64,000 nt of DNA. Source: Cellulosilyticum lentocellum DSM 5427. Lineage in GTDB: Bacteria > Bacillota > Clostridia > Lachnospirales > Cellulosilyticaceae. How positions within the stretch are numbered: the stretch's first letter is position 1; every line of letters starts with the position of its first letter. Below the pieces are notes generated by a model. The model saw nothing but the letters and a program-made list of their open reading frames with translations. It was not told the DNA's origin and ran no database searches. Positions 43,211-51,569 of this stretch are shown piece after piece. The stretch spans positions 2,129,001 to 2,193,000 of the forward strand of contig NC_015275.1 of the NCBI RefSeq assembly GCF_000178835.2, in the 5' to 3' direction. The position numbers and the translations under genes were made by a program.

Positions 43211-43343
43211 TGTGTTGTCTATTACATTAATGCTAGCTGGCTATTTTTGTTTTGTCAGATTAACAACTTACTGGTATGATAGTAGTAAGATAAGAGAGAG
43301 ATAGTGGGTTAGGCTACTATAATCATTAGAAATAGACAACACA
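43211..43343. repeat. Perfect 13-bp inverted repeat around the promoter of the GTPase-NYN gene
   Basis: TGTGTTGTCTATT (43211-43223) and AATAGACAACACA (43331-43343) are exact complements 107 bases apart. The promoter lies between them, and the right arm ends at the frame's first start codon. Confidence 0.75.
43252..43280 (+). promoter_or_regulatory. Promoter of the GTPase-NYN gene
   Basis: TTGTCA (43252-43257), a 17-base spacer and TATGAT (43275-43280), which gives a leader of about 80 bases. A small hairpin (ATAGTGG / GCTACTAT) lies in that leader. Confidence 0.7.
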
Positions 43344-43365
43344 AGTGAAGGATTTGAAAAAGCGT

Positions 43366-46005
43366 ATGAAAAAATTAGTCATTGGAATATTAGCACATGT
43401 AGATGCGGGTAAAACAACCTTATCGGAAAGTATGCTTTATTTAAGCGGGAAAATTCGTAAACTGGGAAGAGTGGATAATCAAGATGCTTATTTAGATACT
43501 TATGACTTAGAAAAGGCAAGGGGAATTACCATTTTTTCTAAACAAGCAATGTTTGAAGTAGCTGAAGCTCAGATTACTTTGTTAGATACCCCAGGACATG
43601 TAGATTTTTCGGCTGAAATGGAGCGAACACTTCAAGTATTAGATTATGCCATTTTAGTGATTAATGGTGCAGATGGTGTGCAAGGGCATACCAGAACATT
43701 ATGGAGACTTCTTGCTACGTATCAAATACCAGTTTTTCTATTCGTTAATAAAATGGATCAACAGGGGACGGATAAGGAGAAATTAATAGAAGAATTAAAA
43801 AAGTGTCTAGATGATAGGTGTATTGAGTTTGGACAAGAGCGTACAGCAGCTTTTTACGACCAGTTGGCCATGTGTGATGAAGCACTGATGGAAGCTTATT
43901 TAGAAACAGAGCATATTGATACTTTACAAATTATGAAGGGTATAAAAGAACGCAAGGTATTTCCATGCTTTTTTGGTTCAGCTTTAAAATTAGAAGGTGT
44001 AGAAAACTTTATGCAAAGTATTGTCAAATATGCTAGTATGCCTTCTTATCCAGAAGCCTTTGGATCAAAGATATTTAAAATAGCTAGGGATGAGCAAGGT
44101 AATCGCCTGACTTATATGAAGCTTACAGGCGGAAGACTTAAGGTGAGAGACACTTTAATAAATCATACTTGGGAAGAAAAAGTGAATCAGATTCGTTTAT
44201 ATTCAGGACAAAAGTTCGAGGCAGTGAATGAGGTAGAGGCAGGTTCTATATGTGCAGTAACAGGACTTACTCAAACTAGTCCAGGAGAAGGTTTAGGGAT
44301 AGAAAGTGATTCATCTGCCCCTGTGTTAGCCCCTGTATTAGCTTATCAGATTATGCTTCCAGAAGGCTATGATCCAAGACTTATGCTACCTAAATTGCGT
44401 CAGTTTGAAGAAGAGGATCCACAGCTGCATATTGTTTGGGATGAACAGTTACAGGAAATTCAAGCACAGATTATGGGAGAAGTCCAAATCGAAATTTTAC
44501 AAACGCTTATAGAAAGCCGTTTTGGTGTCCATGTAACATTTGATTCGGGAAGAATCGTTTATAAAGAAACCATTGCAAATACAGTAGAAGGTGTAGGGCA
44601 TTTTGAACCATTAAGACATTATGCGGAAGTTCACTTATTACTGGAGCCTGGACAGCGAGGAAGTGGTCTTCGATTTGCATTGGGATGCAGTGAAGATGTG
44701 CTAGAAAAGAATTGGCAGAGACTTGTCTTATCTCATTTAGAGGAAAAAGTTCATAAAGGCGTACTCACCGGCTCAGCTATCACAGATATGAAAATAACGT
44801 TAGTCTCAGGACGAGCACATAAAAAGCATACAGAGGGTGGTGACTTTAGAGAAGCTACCTTTCGTGCAGTACGTCAAGGTTTAAAGCAAGCAGAATCTGT
44901 TTTATTAGAGCCGTATTATACTTTTCAGTTAGAAGTACCTGAGAAAATGGTAGGACGAGCTATGACTGATATTGAGAAGATGTTTGGCACATGCGAAATT
45001 TCACAAACAGATGGTGAGTGGGTGACCCTAGTAGGGAGCGCACCGGTTGTTACCATGAGAAACTATCAGAAGGAAGTAGTTGCATACACTAAAGGCCATG
45101 GTAGACTATTTTGTACACTAAAAGGATATGAGCCATGTCATAATGCAGAAGAAGTTATAGAAAATATAGGTTATGATTCTGAAAGAGATATAGAGAATCC
45201 AACAGGTTCTGTATTTTGTACTCAAGGCAGCGGATTTTTAGTAACTTGGGACGAAGTAAAAGACTACATGCATCTTGAAAGTTATCTGCAACAGGAAAAA
45301 GAAACGCTATCAAAAGAAATAGCGAAGCATCAGGATTTACTGACAGAAGAGAAATGGATTGGTTTAGAAGAAATTGATCAAATTATGAATAGAACTTTTT
45401 ATGCGAATCAAGGAGAAAAATCTGCTTGGAAAAAACGTAAAACAGCTCGTGAAAGCTATTATAAGCCTGTTGGTTATACAATGAACCAAAACCAAGATAA
45501 AAAAGAAGAATATCTTCTTGTAGATGGTTATAATATTATCTTTGCATGGCCTGAATTAAAGGAGCTGGCCAATGAAAATATGGATGGTGCCAGAATAAAA
45601 TTATTGGAGAGCTTATGTAATTATCAAGGCATCCGAAAATGTCAGATTATCGTTGTGTTTGATGCTTATCGTGTTCAAGGACATCGAGTGGAAATGATTG
45701 AGTATCATAATATCTATATGGTATATACGAAGGAAGCACAAACAGCAGACCATTATATTGAAAAGTTTGTACATGATCACAAGACAAAGTATCATGTAAC
45801 AGTAGCAACCTCAGATGGATTAGAGCAAATTATCATTAGAGGGCAAGGATGTGCCTTATTGTCTGCTAGAGAGCTGAAGGAAGAAATCGAAAGCGCTAAT
45901 GAAAAAATGATGCAAGCGTATAAGGAAAAACAAGTAGTGGAGCGTAATTATTTAGTGGATGCATTACCTCCTGAAATCAAGCAGCAGATAGAGAAACGTC
46001 CGTAA
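43366..46005 (+). CDS. TetM/EF-G-like translational GTPase fused to a C-terminal YacP/Rae1-like NYN ribonuclease domain
   Basis: About 879 residues. The N-terminal G domain has AHVDAGKTT (G1), RGITIF (G2), LDTPGHVDF (G3) and FVNKMD (G4). Domains II-V of the ribosomal-protection/EF-G type follow to about residue 640 (GVLTGSAITDMKITLVSGRA in domain IV). After a ~60-residue linker, the last ~165 residues form an NYN/PIN-like nuclease: LLVDGYNIIFAW, IIVVFDAYRVQGH, TADHYIEKFVHDH and VTVATSDGLEQ, the pattern of YacP/Rae1. B. subtilis Rae1 cuts mRNA in the ribosomal A site. ATG 43366 is preferred; GTG 43345 is possible. A tetracycline-resistance role is not implied. Confidence 0.85.
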   Translation: MKKLVIGILAHVDAGKTTLSESMLYLSGKIRKLGRVDNQDAYLDTYDLEKARGITIFSKQAMFEVAEAQITLLDTPGHVDFSAEMERTLQVLDYAILVINGADGVQGHTRTLWRLLATYQIPVFLFVNKMDQQGTDKEKLIEELKKCLDDRCIEFGQERTAAFYDQLAMCDEALMEAYLETEHIDTLQIMKGIKERKVFPCFFGSALKLEGVENFMQSIVKYASMPSYPEAFGSKIFKIARDEQGNRLTYMKLTGGRLKVRDTLINHTWEEKVNQIRLYSGQKFEAVNEVEAGSICAVTGLTQTSPGEGLGIESDSSAPVLAPVLAYQIMLPEGYDPRLMLPKLRQFEEEDPQLHIVWDEQLQEIQAQIMGEVQIEILQTLIESRFGVHVTFDSGRIVYKETIANTVEGVGHFEPLRHYAEVHLLLEPGQRGSGLRFALGCSEDVLEKNWQRLVLSHLEEKVHKGVLTGSAITDMKITLVSGRAHKKHTEGGDFREATFRAVRQGLKQAESVLLEPYYTFQLEVPEKMVGRAMTDIEKMFGTCEISQTDGEWVTLVGSAPVVTMRNYQKEVVAYTKGHGRLFCTLKGYEPCHNAEEVIENIGYDSERDIENPTGSVFCTQGSGFLVTWDEVKDYMHLESYLQQEKETLSKEIAKHQDLLTEEKWIGLEEIDQIMNRTFYANQGEKSAWKKRKTARESYYKPVGYTMNQNQDKKEEYLLVDGYNIIFAWPELKELANENMDGARIKLLESLCNYQGIRKCQIIVVFDAYRVQGHRVEMIEYHNIYMVYTKEAQTADHYIEKFVHDHKTKYHVTVATSDGLEQIIIRGQGCALLSARELKEEIESANEKMMQAYKEKQVVERNYLVDALPPEIKQQIEKRP

Positions 46006-46061
46006 AAAAGAAAAGATACAAATAACATAAGAGTATTTTACAAGCAAAATGGCAAAAAAAT

Positions 46062-46112
46062 AAATCAAGCATAATTTATTTTTTATAAAGGGGAAGTTAT
46101 GCTTGATTTTTT
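46062..46112 (+). terminator. Terminator after the GTPase-NYN gene
   Basis: AAATCAAGCATAA / TTATGCTTGATTT is a perfect 13-bp stem with a 22-base loop and a T-rich end. Confidence 0.88.
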
Positions 46113-46166
46113 ACTTCTAGAAAATAAATAATTATTGATCAACATAGAAAAGGGATATAGTAGAAG

Positions 46167-46201
46167 TTTGATTGAAAATTCTTGAATCAAAGTGTAAAAT
46201 G
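46167..46201 (+). repeat. Promoter-like dispersed repeat, copy before the DUF4491 gene
   Basis: TTGATTGAAAATTCTTGAAT, then GTGTAAAATGAG. The left half is identical to the copy at 31654; the right half is lost. Confidence 0.55.
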
Positions 46202-46266
46202 AGTACATGAGCAAAATGGTTATCAAAAGGAATCAAAATAATCATTTTAATGAAGGAGGATTTAAT

Positions 46267-46569
46267 ATGAATTTTCAAGGTATAATAATAGGAGTAATGG
46301 CTTTTTTTATTATAGGTGTTTTTCATCCCATAGTGATTGCATCAGAATATTACGTTGGAAAAAAGATATGGCCACTTTTTTTGATTGTGGGAATATTATG
46401 TATTGGTATATCTTTATTTATTGAGAATAATACAATTTCAGCAATAGTAGGGGTAATAGGCTTTTCTTCACTGTGGAGTATACATGAGGTCATAGAACAG
46501 GAAGAACGCGTTAAAAAAGGATGGTTTCCCAATAATCCTAATAAAAGTAAACATATGAAAGTGGAATAA
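46267..46569 (+). CDS. DUF4491 membrane protein
   Basis: 100 residues with three membrane helices. The family pattern is clear: FQGIIIGVMAFFIIGVFHPI, SLFIENNTISAIVGVIGFSS, LWSIHEVIEQEERVKKGWFP. The function is unknown. ATG 46267 follows GAAGGAGG; the longer frame from 46207 would add 20 residues with no ribosome binding site. It is followed 32 bases later by a flavin-binding protein gene and may be co-transcribed with it. Confidence 0.82.
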   Translation: MNFQGIIIGVMAFFIIGVFHPIVIASEYYVGKKIWPLFLIVGILCIGISLFIENNTISAIVGVIGFSSLWSIHEVIEQEERVKKGWFPNNPNKSKHMKVE

Positions 46570-46601
46570 AATTTATAAAAATTCAATATAAGGAGGCTAC
46601 A

Positions 46602-47090
46602 ATGAGAAAGAAAGATAGAGAGGTTACCAATAAAGAAGAGCTTTTAAATATTATAAGCAAATGTGAGTATTGTAGAGTGGGTTTTTGCTATGATAATATC
46701 CCGTATATTGTGCCTATGAATTTTGGTTATACATATGAAAATGATCAACTTGTACTTTATTTCCATAGTGGGCTAGAAGGTAAAAAATTAGAAATGATTA
46801 AGCAAAATAACAATGTTTGTTTTCAAATGGATTGTTCTTGCGAACTCGTTCACAGTGATATTGCTTGTAAATATACTATGAAATTTGAAAGTATTATAGG
46901 GCAAGGGAAAATGTATATTTTGACAGAGGAACAAGAGAAAATAGAAGTGCTTCAACACGTTATGAAAAAATATGCACCTGATAAAGTTTTCGAATTTGAA
47001 GGAAAGCATGCAAGAATCATCCTAGGATTAAAATTAGTAGTAGAAGAATTTACAGGTAAGCGTTCTACCAAGGGTGGAACAGTAGGATAA
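46602..47090 (+). CDS. Pyridoxamine 5'-phosphate oxidase-like (NimA-related) flavoprotein
   Basis: 162 residues forming the split-barrel FMN-binding fold: CEYCRVGFCYDNIPYIVPMN, YFHSGLEGKKLEMIKQNN and CKYTMKFESIIGQGKM. This subgroup includes 5-nitroimidazole reductases (Nim) and many uncharacterised flavin or heme proteins. Clinical resistance cannot be inferred from the sequence. AAGGAGG precedes the ATG. Confidence 0.85.
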   Translation: MRKKDREVTNKEELLNIISKCEYCRVGFCYDNIPYIVPMNFGYTYENDQLVLYFHSGLEGKKLEMIKQNNNVCFQMDCSCELVHSDIACKYTMKFESIIGQGKMYILTEEQEKIEVLQHVMKKYAPDKVFEFEGKHARIILGLKLVVEEFTGKRSTKGGTVG

Positions 47091-47100
47091 GAAGCATAAG

Positions 47101-47134
47101 AACTAGGCCTATTTGTAAATAAGCCTAGTTTTTT
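47101..47134 (+). terminator. Terminator after the flavoprotein gene
   Basis: AACTAGGCCTATT / AATAAGCCTAGTT with a short loop (one mismatch) and a run of T. Confidence 0.88.
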
Positions 47135-47373
47135 AGTTACTCCCAAATGTGTCATAGCCATCTGATACCACTTGATCTAAAATGGGTCCTTAGAAGAGCC
47201 TCTCAAATTTCAAAGAAACACATTTTTAGGGACAAGCTATATATAAAAAAGCAATCCTAAAGTAAATAAAAAAATTTTTTGATATATTTTTAAAATATAA
47301 ACTTATTGTATGATGCTTTACTTTTTTTAATCCATCGTTTATATTTGTCTAAGCTAATAATTAAATAAAGAGT

Positions 47374-47539
47374 AGATAGAGGTTGCGGTTTTTAAGAGTA
47401 GATTTGCTGAGCTAAGCACGATGAAGCATTTTAAAAGGAGAAGCCGCCGAAATGGATAGTTGATGCTTTAAGACTATCTTGTTGGGGTTATGTAGAATAT
47501 ACATAACACTGTCACGTAGTTATTCGTGGGGAGCTATCA
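47374..47539 (+). promoter_or_regulatory. Lysine riboswitch (L box)
   Basis: The conserved L-box strings appear in order: AGAGGTTGCGGTTTTTAAGA with GTA, then AAAAGGAGAAGCCGCCGAAA, then CTTGTTGGGGTTATG and CACTGTCACG. The ends pair (GATAG at 47375 with CTATC at 47534) as stem P1. This aptamer binds lysine and, with the terminator 50 bases downstream, switches off transcription when lysine is plentiful. The 240 bases before it (47135-47373) hold only AT-rich sequence in which a promoter must lie; I could not pick it with confidence. Confidence 0.92.
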
Positions 47540-47591
47540 TGACGGACGGTTAATATAGAATAAGTAGTTTTATTCTAAATGAAAGATGACA

Positions 47592-47624
47592 AAAGTCTTG
47601 AGTGATATGCTCAAGACTTTTTTT
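47592..47624 (+). terminator. Riboswitch-controlled terminator
   Basis: AAAGTCTTGAG / CTCAAGACTTT with a seven-base loop and seven T, 34 bases before the transporter start. Confidence 0.92.
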
Positions 47625-47657
47625 ATTAGACTATAAAGACAGAATGGAGACTCACAC

Positions 47658-49196
47658 ATGGACGCAATTGATGTAGGCTGGTTATCGATTTTACCACCTG
47701 TTATCGCTATTGTATTAGCGTTAATAACAAAAGAGGTTATTTCCTCATTAATTGTAGGTATTTTTTCAGGAACACTTATTTATGCCTTTAGTACAGGTGG
47801 CGGTATTGTTAAAGCAACAGATGTAACCCTTACCCTTATGGGAGAAAAATTAGGTGATAATACATCAATTATTTTATTTTTAGGATTTTTAGGGGCATTA
47901 GTAGCTGTTATTACTATGGCTGGTGGTTCTAGGGCCTACGGAGAATGGGCAGGAAATAAAATTAAAACTAAAAAAGGGGCACAGTTAGGAACTTCTCTTT
48001 TAGGTACCTTAATTTTTATAGATGATTATTTTAACTGTTTGACAATTGGTACAGTAATGAGACCAGTAATAGATAAACATCATATTTCTAGAGCAAAGCT
48101 AGCTTATATTATTGATGCAACAGCAGCACCCATTTGTATTATTGCACCTATTTCTTCTTGGGCAGCTTCAGTTATTTCTCAAATGAATGGGTTAGAAGTG
48201 AATGGGCAAGCACTTAATGGAATGGAAACTTTTATGGCAACTATTCCTTATAACCTTTATGCAATTTTAACTTTAATCATGGTGGTTGTACTTTGTGTTA
48301 CTAATATTGAATTTGGTCCTATGGCAAAGTTTGAAGAAGAAGCTAGAAATAATAAAGGTAACTTAAGTGTCGGAATGGATCAAGAAGGTGGAGATGAGTT
48401 TGCTCGTATGAAAATCTCTTCAAAAGGAAGCGTATTTGACCTTATTATCCCTATTGCAGCACTTATTATATTTGCTATCTTATCAATGCTTTATATTGGT
48501 GGTTACTTTGAAGGTGGTATGACGCTGGCAGAGGGCTTTGGAAATACAGATGCAGGTATTGCACTTGCTATTGCCGGTTTTGGCGCCCTTGTTGTTGCTT
48601 TTATTCTTTTTGTACCACGTCAAATTTTAGATTTTAAAGAGTTTATGGAAGGGATTACAATAGGGGTTAAATCCATGGTAGGAGCCTTTATTATTTTAAC
48701 ATTGGCGTGGACTATTAGTGGGGTATGTAGAGACTTATTAGGCACAGGTGAGTTTGTAGGTGAGTTGGTAAGACAATCTCATATGCCAGCGGCTCTTATT
48801 CCTGCCATTGTTTTCCTTGTGGCAGGGGCTTTAGCTTTTGCTATGGGAACATCATGGGGAACTTTCGGTATACTGATTCCTATTGTTACCATGGTTTGTG
48901 GTTCCGTTGCACCAGAGCTTGTAACAGCAGCGCTTGCCGCTACACTAGCTGGAGCTGTATTTGGAGATCATTGTTCCCCTATTTCAGATACAACAATTCT
49001 TTCTTCGACGGGAGCTGGCTGTAAACATATTGATCACGTTTCATCACAAATTCCGTATACTTTAGTGGTAGCAGCATGTTGTTTTGTAGGTTATTTAATA
49101 GCAGGGTTTACAGCTAATGTGTGGTTAACACTTGGAAGCTCTATTGCATTATTAGGTATTATTCTTGCTATATTAAGTAGAAGAAATAAAAAATAA
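47658..49196 (+). CDS. NhaC-superfamily transporter, predicted lysine transporter
   Basis: 512 residues with about eleven membrane segments. Conserved NhaC-type stretches: GTLIFIDDYFNCLTIGTVMR, DATAAPICIIAPISSWAA, GTSWGTFGILIPI and GDHCSPISDTTILSSTGAG. By sequence alone it would be called a Na+/H+ antiporter. The upstream lysine riboswitch shows that it belongs to the lysine regulon, where NhaC-type proteins have been predicted from comparative genomics to carry lysine. Direction and coupling ion are not shown. Confidence 0.88.
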   Translation: MDAIDVGWLSILPPVIAIVLALITKEVISSLIVGIFSGTLIYAFSTGGGIVKATDVTLTLMGEKLGDNTSIILFLGFLGALVAVITMAGGSRAYGEWAGNKIKTKKGAQLGTSLLGTLIFIDDYFNCLTIGTVMRPVIDKHHISRAKLAYIIDATAAPICIIAPISSWAASVISQMNGLEVNGQALNGMETFMATIPYNLYAILTLIMVVVLCVTNIEFGPMAKFEEEARNNKGNLSVGMDQEGGDEFARMKISSKGSVFDLIIPIAALIIFAILSMLYIGGYFEGGMTLAEGFGNTDAGIALAIAGFGALVVAFILFVPRQILDFKEFMEGITIGVKSMVGAFIILTLAWTISGVCRDLLGTGEFVGELVRQSHMPAALIPAIVFLVAGALAFAMGTSWGTFGILIPIVTMVCGSVAPELVTAALAATLAGAVFGDHCSPISDTTILSSTGAGCKHIDHVSSQIPYTLVVAACCFVGYLIAGFTANVWLTLGSSIALLGIILAILSRRNKK

Positions 49197-49204
49197 AATA
49201 AGAG

Positions 49205-49265
49205 AAGCACCCTATTAAATAGAGCATCATGAAAGAGATGTGTTTATTCAATGGAGTGCTTTTTA
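49205..49265 (+). terminator. Terminator after the NhaC-type gene
   Basis: AAGCAC...TATT.AATA pairs imperfectly with TGTTTATT...GTGCTT, followed by a short T tract. Moderate quality. Confidence 0.55.
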
Positions 49266-49392
49266 TTTGCGAAAAATATAAAGAATAGGCTTATCAAAGT
49301 ACTTTTAAATCAATGCCTATTTTCAAATACTGAATAGAACTAATACGTTTTGAATAAACTAAAATCAAATTTTTATTTAAAGGAGTTAGACT

Positions 49393-50034
49393 ATGATGAA
49401 GAAGTTTTTTAATACGTTATTAGTGTCGCTGTGTGTAATCGCGTTATTTTTTACACCTCTTAAAGCTGAGGCTTCAGAGAAAGCTTTATCTTGCAATAAA
49501 GCTGCTTGTGAGTTAAGGATGCTAGAAAGAGACCTTTGGGTTGATCATGTGTTATGGACAAGAAGTTTTATTGTTAGTGATCTTGCTTCTCTAGAGGATA
49601 AGGAAGCTGTGGCAGAAAGGCTGTTTAAAAATCAAGATGATATTGGTAATGCTATTAAATCTTTTTATGGAGAGGAAGCAGGAAATAAACTTGCAAGTTT
49701 ACTAAGAGAACATATAGCGCTTGCAGGACAAGTTACTGATGCAGCTAAAAGTGGAAATAATGCTGATTTAAAGAAATACAATAAACTGTGGTATGATAAT
49801 GCAGATCAAATAGCAGACTTTTTAAGTGCAGCTAACCCTAATTATTCTAACCAAGCACTAAAAGATTCTCTTCATAAACATTTACAGTTTATTACAGATC
49901 AAGTTGTAGCTAGGCTAAGTAAAGATTGGAAAGGTGATATTAAGGCTTTTGATGAGGGAAAAACACATATGATGCATTTTTCTGATATGCTTACTGATGG
50001 CATTATCAAGCAATTTCCTCAAAAATTTAAATAG
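49393..50034 (+). CDS. Secreted helical protein of an uncharacterised conserved family
   Basis: 213 residues: a signal peptide (about 28, ending KAEAS), then an all-helical domain with conserved blocks LERDLWVDHVLWTRSFIVS, ERLFKNQDDIGNAIKSFYG, LLREHIALAGQV, AANPNYSN and LTDGIIKQFP. I recall relatives mislabelled 'acetylglutamate kinase' in databases, but it has no kinase motif. Conserved His and Asp residues at helix ends could bind a metal. AAGGAGT precedes the ATG. The function is unknown. Confidence 0.7.
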   Translation: MMKKFFNTLLVSLCVIALFFTPLKAEASEKALSCNKAACELRMLERDLWVDHVLWTRSFIVSDLASLEDKEAVAERLFKNQDDIGNAIKSFYGEEAGNKLASLLREHIALAGQVTDAAKSGNNADLKKYNKLWYDNADQIADFLSAANPNYSNQALKDSLHKHLQFITDQVVARLSKDWKGDIKAFDEGKTHMMHFSDMLTDGIIKQFPQKFK

Positions 50035-50084
50035 ATAAATGGATAGTTTAGCTTGCTTAGGTAGATGCAATATAAAATAGATAG

Positions 50085-50116
50085 GAGTAGTAAGCATTTG
50101 CTTGCTACTCTTTTTT
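50085..50116 (+). terminator. Terminator after the secreted helical protein
   Basis: GAGTAGTAAGC / GCTTGCTACTC (one wobble) with an ATTT loop and six T. Confidence 0.88.
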
Positions 50117-50284
50117 GTCTAAATAAGAAAAATAGGTATAAAATTTAAGAAAAATAGCATTTAAATATTTGTAAAAGTATAAGTGTATAGTATAATTGTC
50201 TAAAGATTTAAAATGGTTAGAGGGATGAAGCAACTATCCAACTAAGGAAAAACACTTAAACTATATAGATAAGGGAGAATGCTT

Positions 50285-51358
50285 GTGGATACAGAAAAGA
50301 GAAAAAGTTTTATAATTAATTTTGGTTATTATTTTATTATTATTGGAATGGTTTTTATCGTATTAAAGTATGGATTGCCTTTTATTGCCCCGTTCGTTAG
50401 CGCATTTGTTATTGCGTTCTTGCTAAATAAGCCGATTACTTTTTTAGCTAAAAGGTGTCATGTGAATCGTACATTGATAGCAATTGCTATAGTATTGGTA
50501 TTTTATAGTATAATAGGTATTTTATTTGCGCTTCTCGGCATTCGGTTGTTTGTTTTTGTAAAAGAGCTTTTTTCCTACTTACCTAATTTGTATGCAACAG
50601 AGATCCAACCATTTTTGATGCAATTATTTGATTCACTAGAACATTATATCTCAAAAATGGATGTTTCCTTATTGCCAGCTATGAACGAATTTTCAAGTAA
50701 TGTAGTACAGTCACTAGGTGAACTCATTTCTAGTTTCTCTATGAAGATGATAGGTGCTATTTCTAACTATGCATCTTCATTGCCAGGTTTTTTTATTAGG
50801 ATTTTATTTACCATTATCTCCACCTTTTTCTTAGTAATCGATTATAAGAAAATAACAGCATTTCTCTTACATCAGTTAAAGGATAAGCATCAAAAATTGA
50901 TGATTGAAATAAAAGACTATGTAGTCAATACATTATTTAAGTGTATCTTATCTTATGCTTTAATTATGTGTATTACCTTTGCAGAGTTGTCTGTTGGTCT
51001 GAGTATTATTAGAATTGAAAATGCAGTATTAATTGCGTTTGTTATATCTATTTTTGATATTTTACCAGTACTTGGGACTGGTGGTATTATGATTCCCTGG
51101 ACCATTATAGCAGCGCTTCAAGGAAATTATTCGTTGGCATTAGGTCTCCTTATTGTATACATTATCATTACTATTATTCGTAATATACTAGAACCTAAGA
51201 TTGTGGGAAGTCAAGTAGGTTTGCATCCACTAGTAACCTTAATGTCATTGTTTGTGGGGGCTCAATTATTTGGTGTACTTGGTTTGTTTGGACTTCCTAT
51301 CACTTTATCATTATTAAAGAATCTCAATGATAAAGGAACGATTCATATCTTAAAATAG
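50285..51358 (+). CDS. ytvI: AI-2E/YtvI-family membrane protein (sporulation type)
   Basis: About 357 residues with seven or eight membrane helices. The domain pattern of the AI-2E family is visible: FVSAFVIAFLLNKPITFLAK, the long amphipathic middle region, FDILPVLGTGGIMIPW and ILEPKIVGSQVGLHPLVTLM. Length and N-terminus fit the YtvI subgroup, made in the sporulating cell. The start is GTG 50285, which puts AAGGGA eight bases upstream; ATG 50279 is too close to it. Transport function is unproven in this subgroup. Confidence 0.8.
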   Translation: MDTEKRKSFIINFGYYFIIIGMVFIVLKYGLPFIAPFVSAFVIAFLLNKPITFLAKRCHVNRTLIAIAIVLVFYSIIGILFALLGIRLFVFVKELFSYLPNLYATEIQPFLMQLFDSLEHYISKMDVSLLPAMNEFSSNVVQSLGELISSFSMKMIGAISNYASSLPGFFIRILFTIISTFFLVIDYKKITAFLLHQLKDKHQKLMIEIKDYVVNTLFKCILSYALIMCITFAELSVGLSIIRIENAVLIAFVISIFDILPVLGTGGIMIPWTIIAALQGNYSLALGLLIVYIIITIIRNILEPKIVGSQVGLHPLVTLMSLFVGAQLFGVLGLFGLPITLSLLKNLNDKGTIHILK

Positions 51359-51428
51359 CAAGAGGCTTTTGAGATTGAGCCATTTATTTTTAATAATAAA
51401 TGGATGAGTGTTTCATTTTGCTAATCAA

Positions 51429-51457
51429 TTGACAATGTATAAAAAGCGTGCTAATAT
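51429..51457 (+). promoter_or_regulatory. Strong promoter before the structured leader
   Basis: Perfect TTGACA (51429-51434), a 17-base spacer and TAATAT (51452-51457). Transcription would start near 51464, giving a leader of about 137 bases. Confidence 0.8.
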
Positions 51458-51473
51458 ATACCATATTTAAATA

Positions 51474-51508
51474 AGGGTGAATATGTTTTATCGCCGGGTA
51501 AAACATAT
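51474..51508 (+). promoter_or_regulatory. Structured leader element, candidate orphan riboswitch or attenuator
   Basis: A perfect 10-bp stem ATATGTTTTA / TAAAACATAT encloses the loop TCGCCGGG. The loop's TCGCC is complementary to GGTGA directly before the stem (51476-51480), so alternative pairings exist. A terminator starts four bases later. It does not match any riboswitch consensus that I can recall in full. Confidence 0.45.
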
Positions 51509-51512
51509 AAAA

Positions 51513-51569
51513 AGCACCAAGATGATCATATCGTTAGGCTTTAGATATGATTATCTTGGTGCTTTTTTT
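51513..51569 (+). terminator. Leader terminator (attenuator) before the GAP/LysE-like gene
   Basis: AGCACCAAGAT-GAT-CATATC pairs with GATATG-ATT-ATCTTGGTGCT, a stem of 17 pairs with one symmetric loop, then seven T. It lies between a strong promoter and the only downstream gene, 32 bases before its start. Confidence 0.9.

Noticed and set aside
43366-46005. Tetracycline-resistance call for the TetM-like gene
   Set aside because: Similarity to ribosomal protection proteins is clear, but the NYN fusion and the divergent body make a resistance function unsupported.
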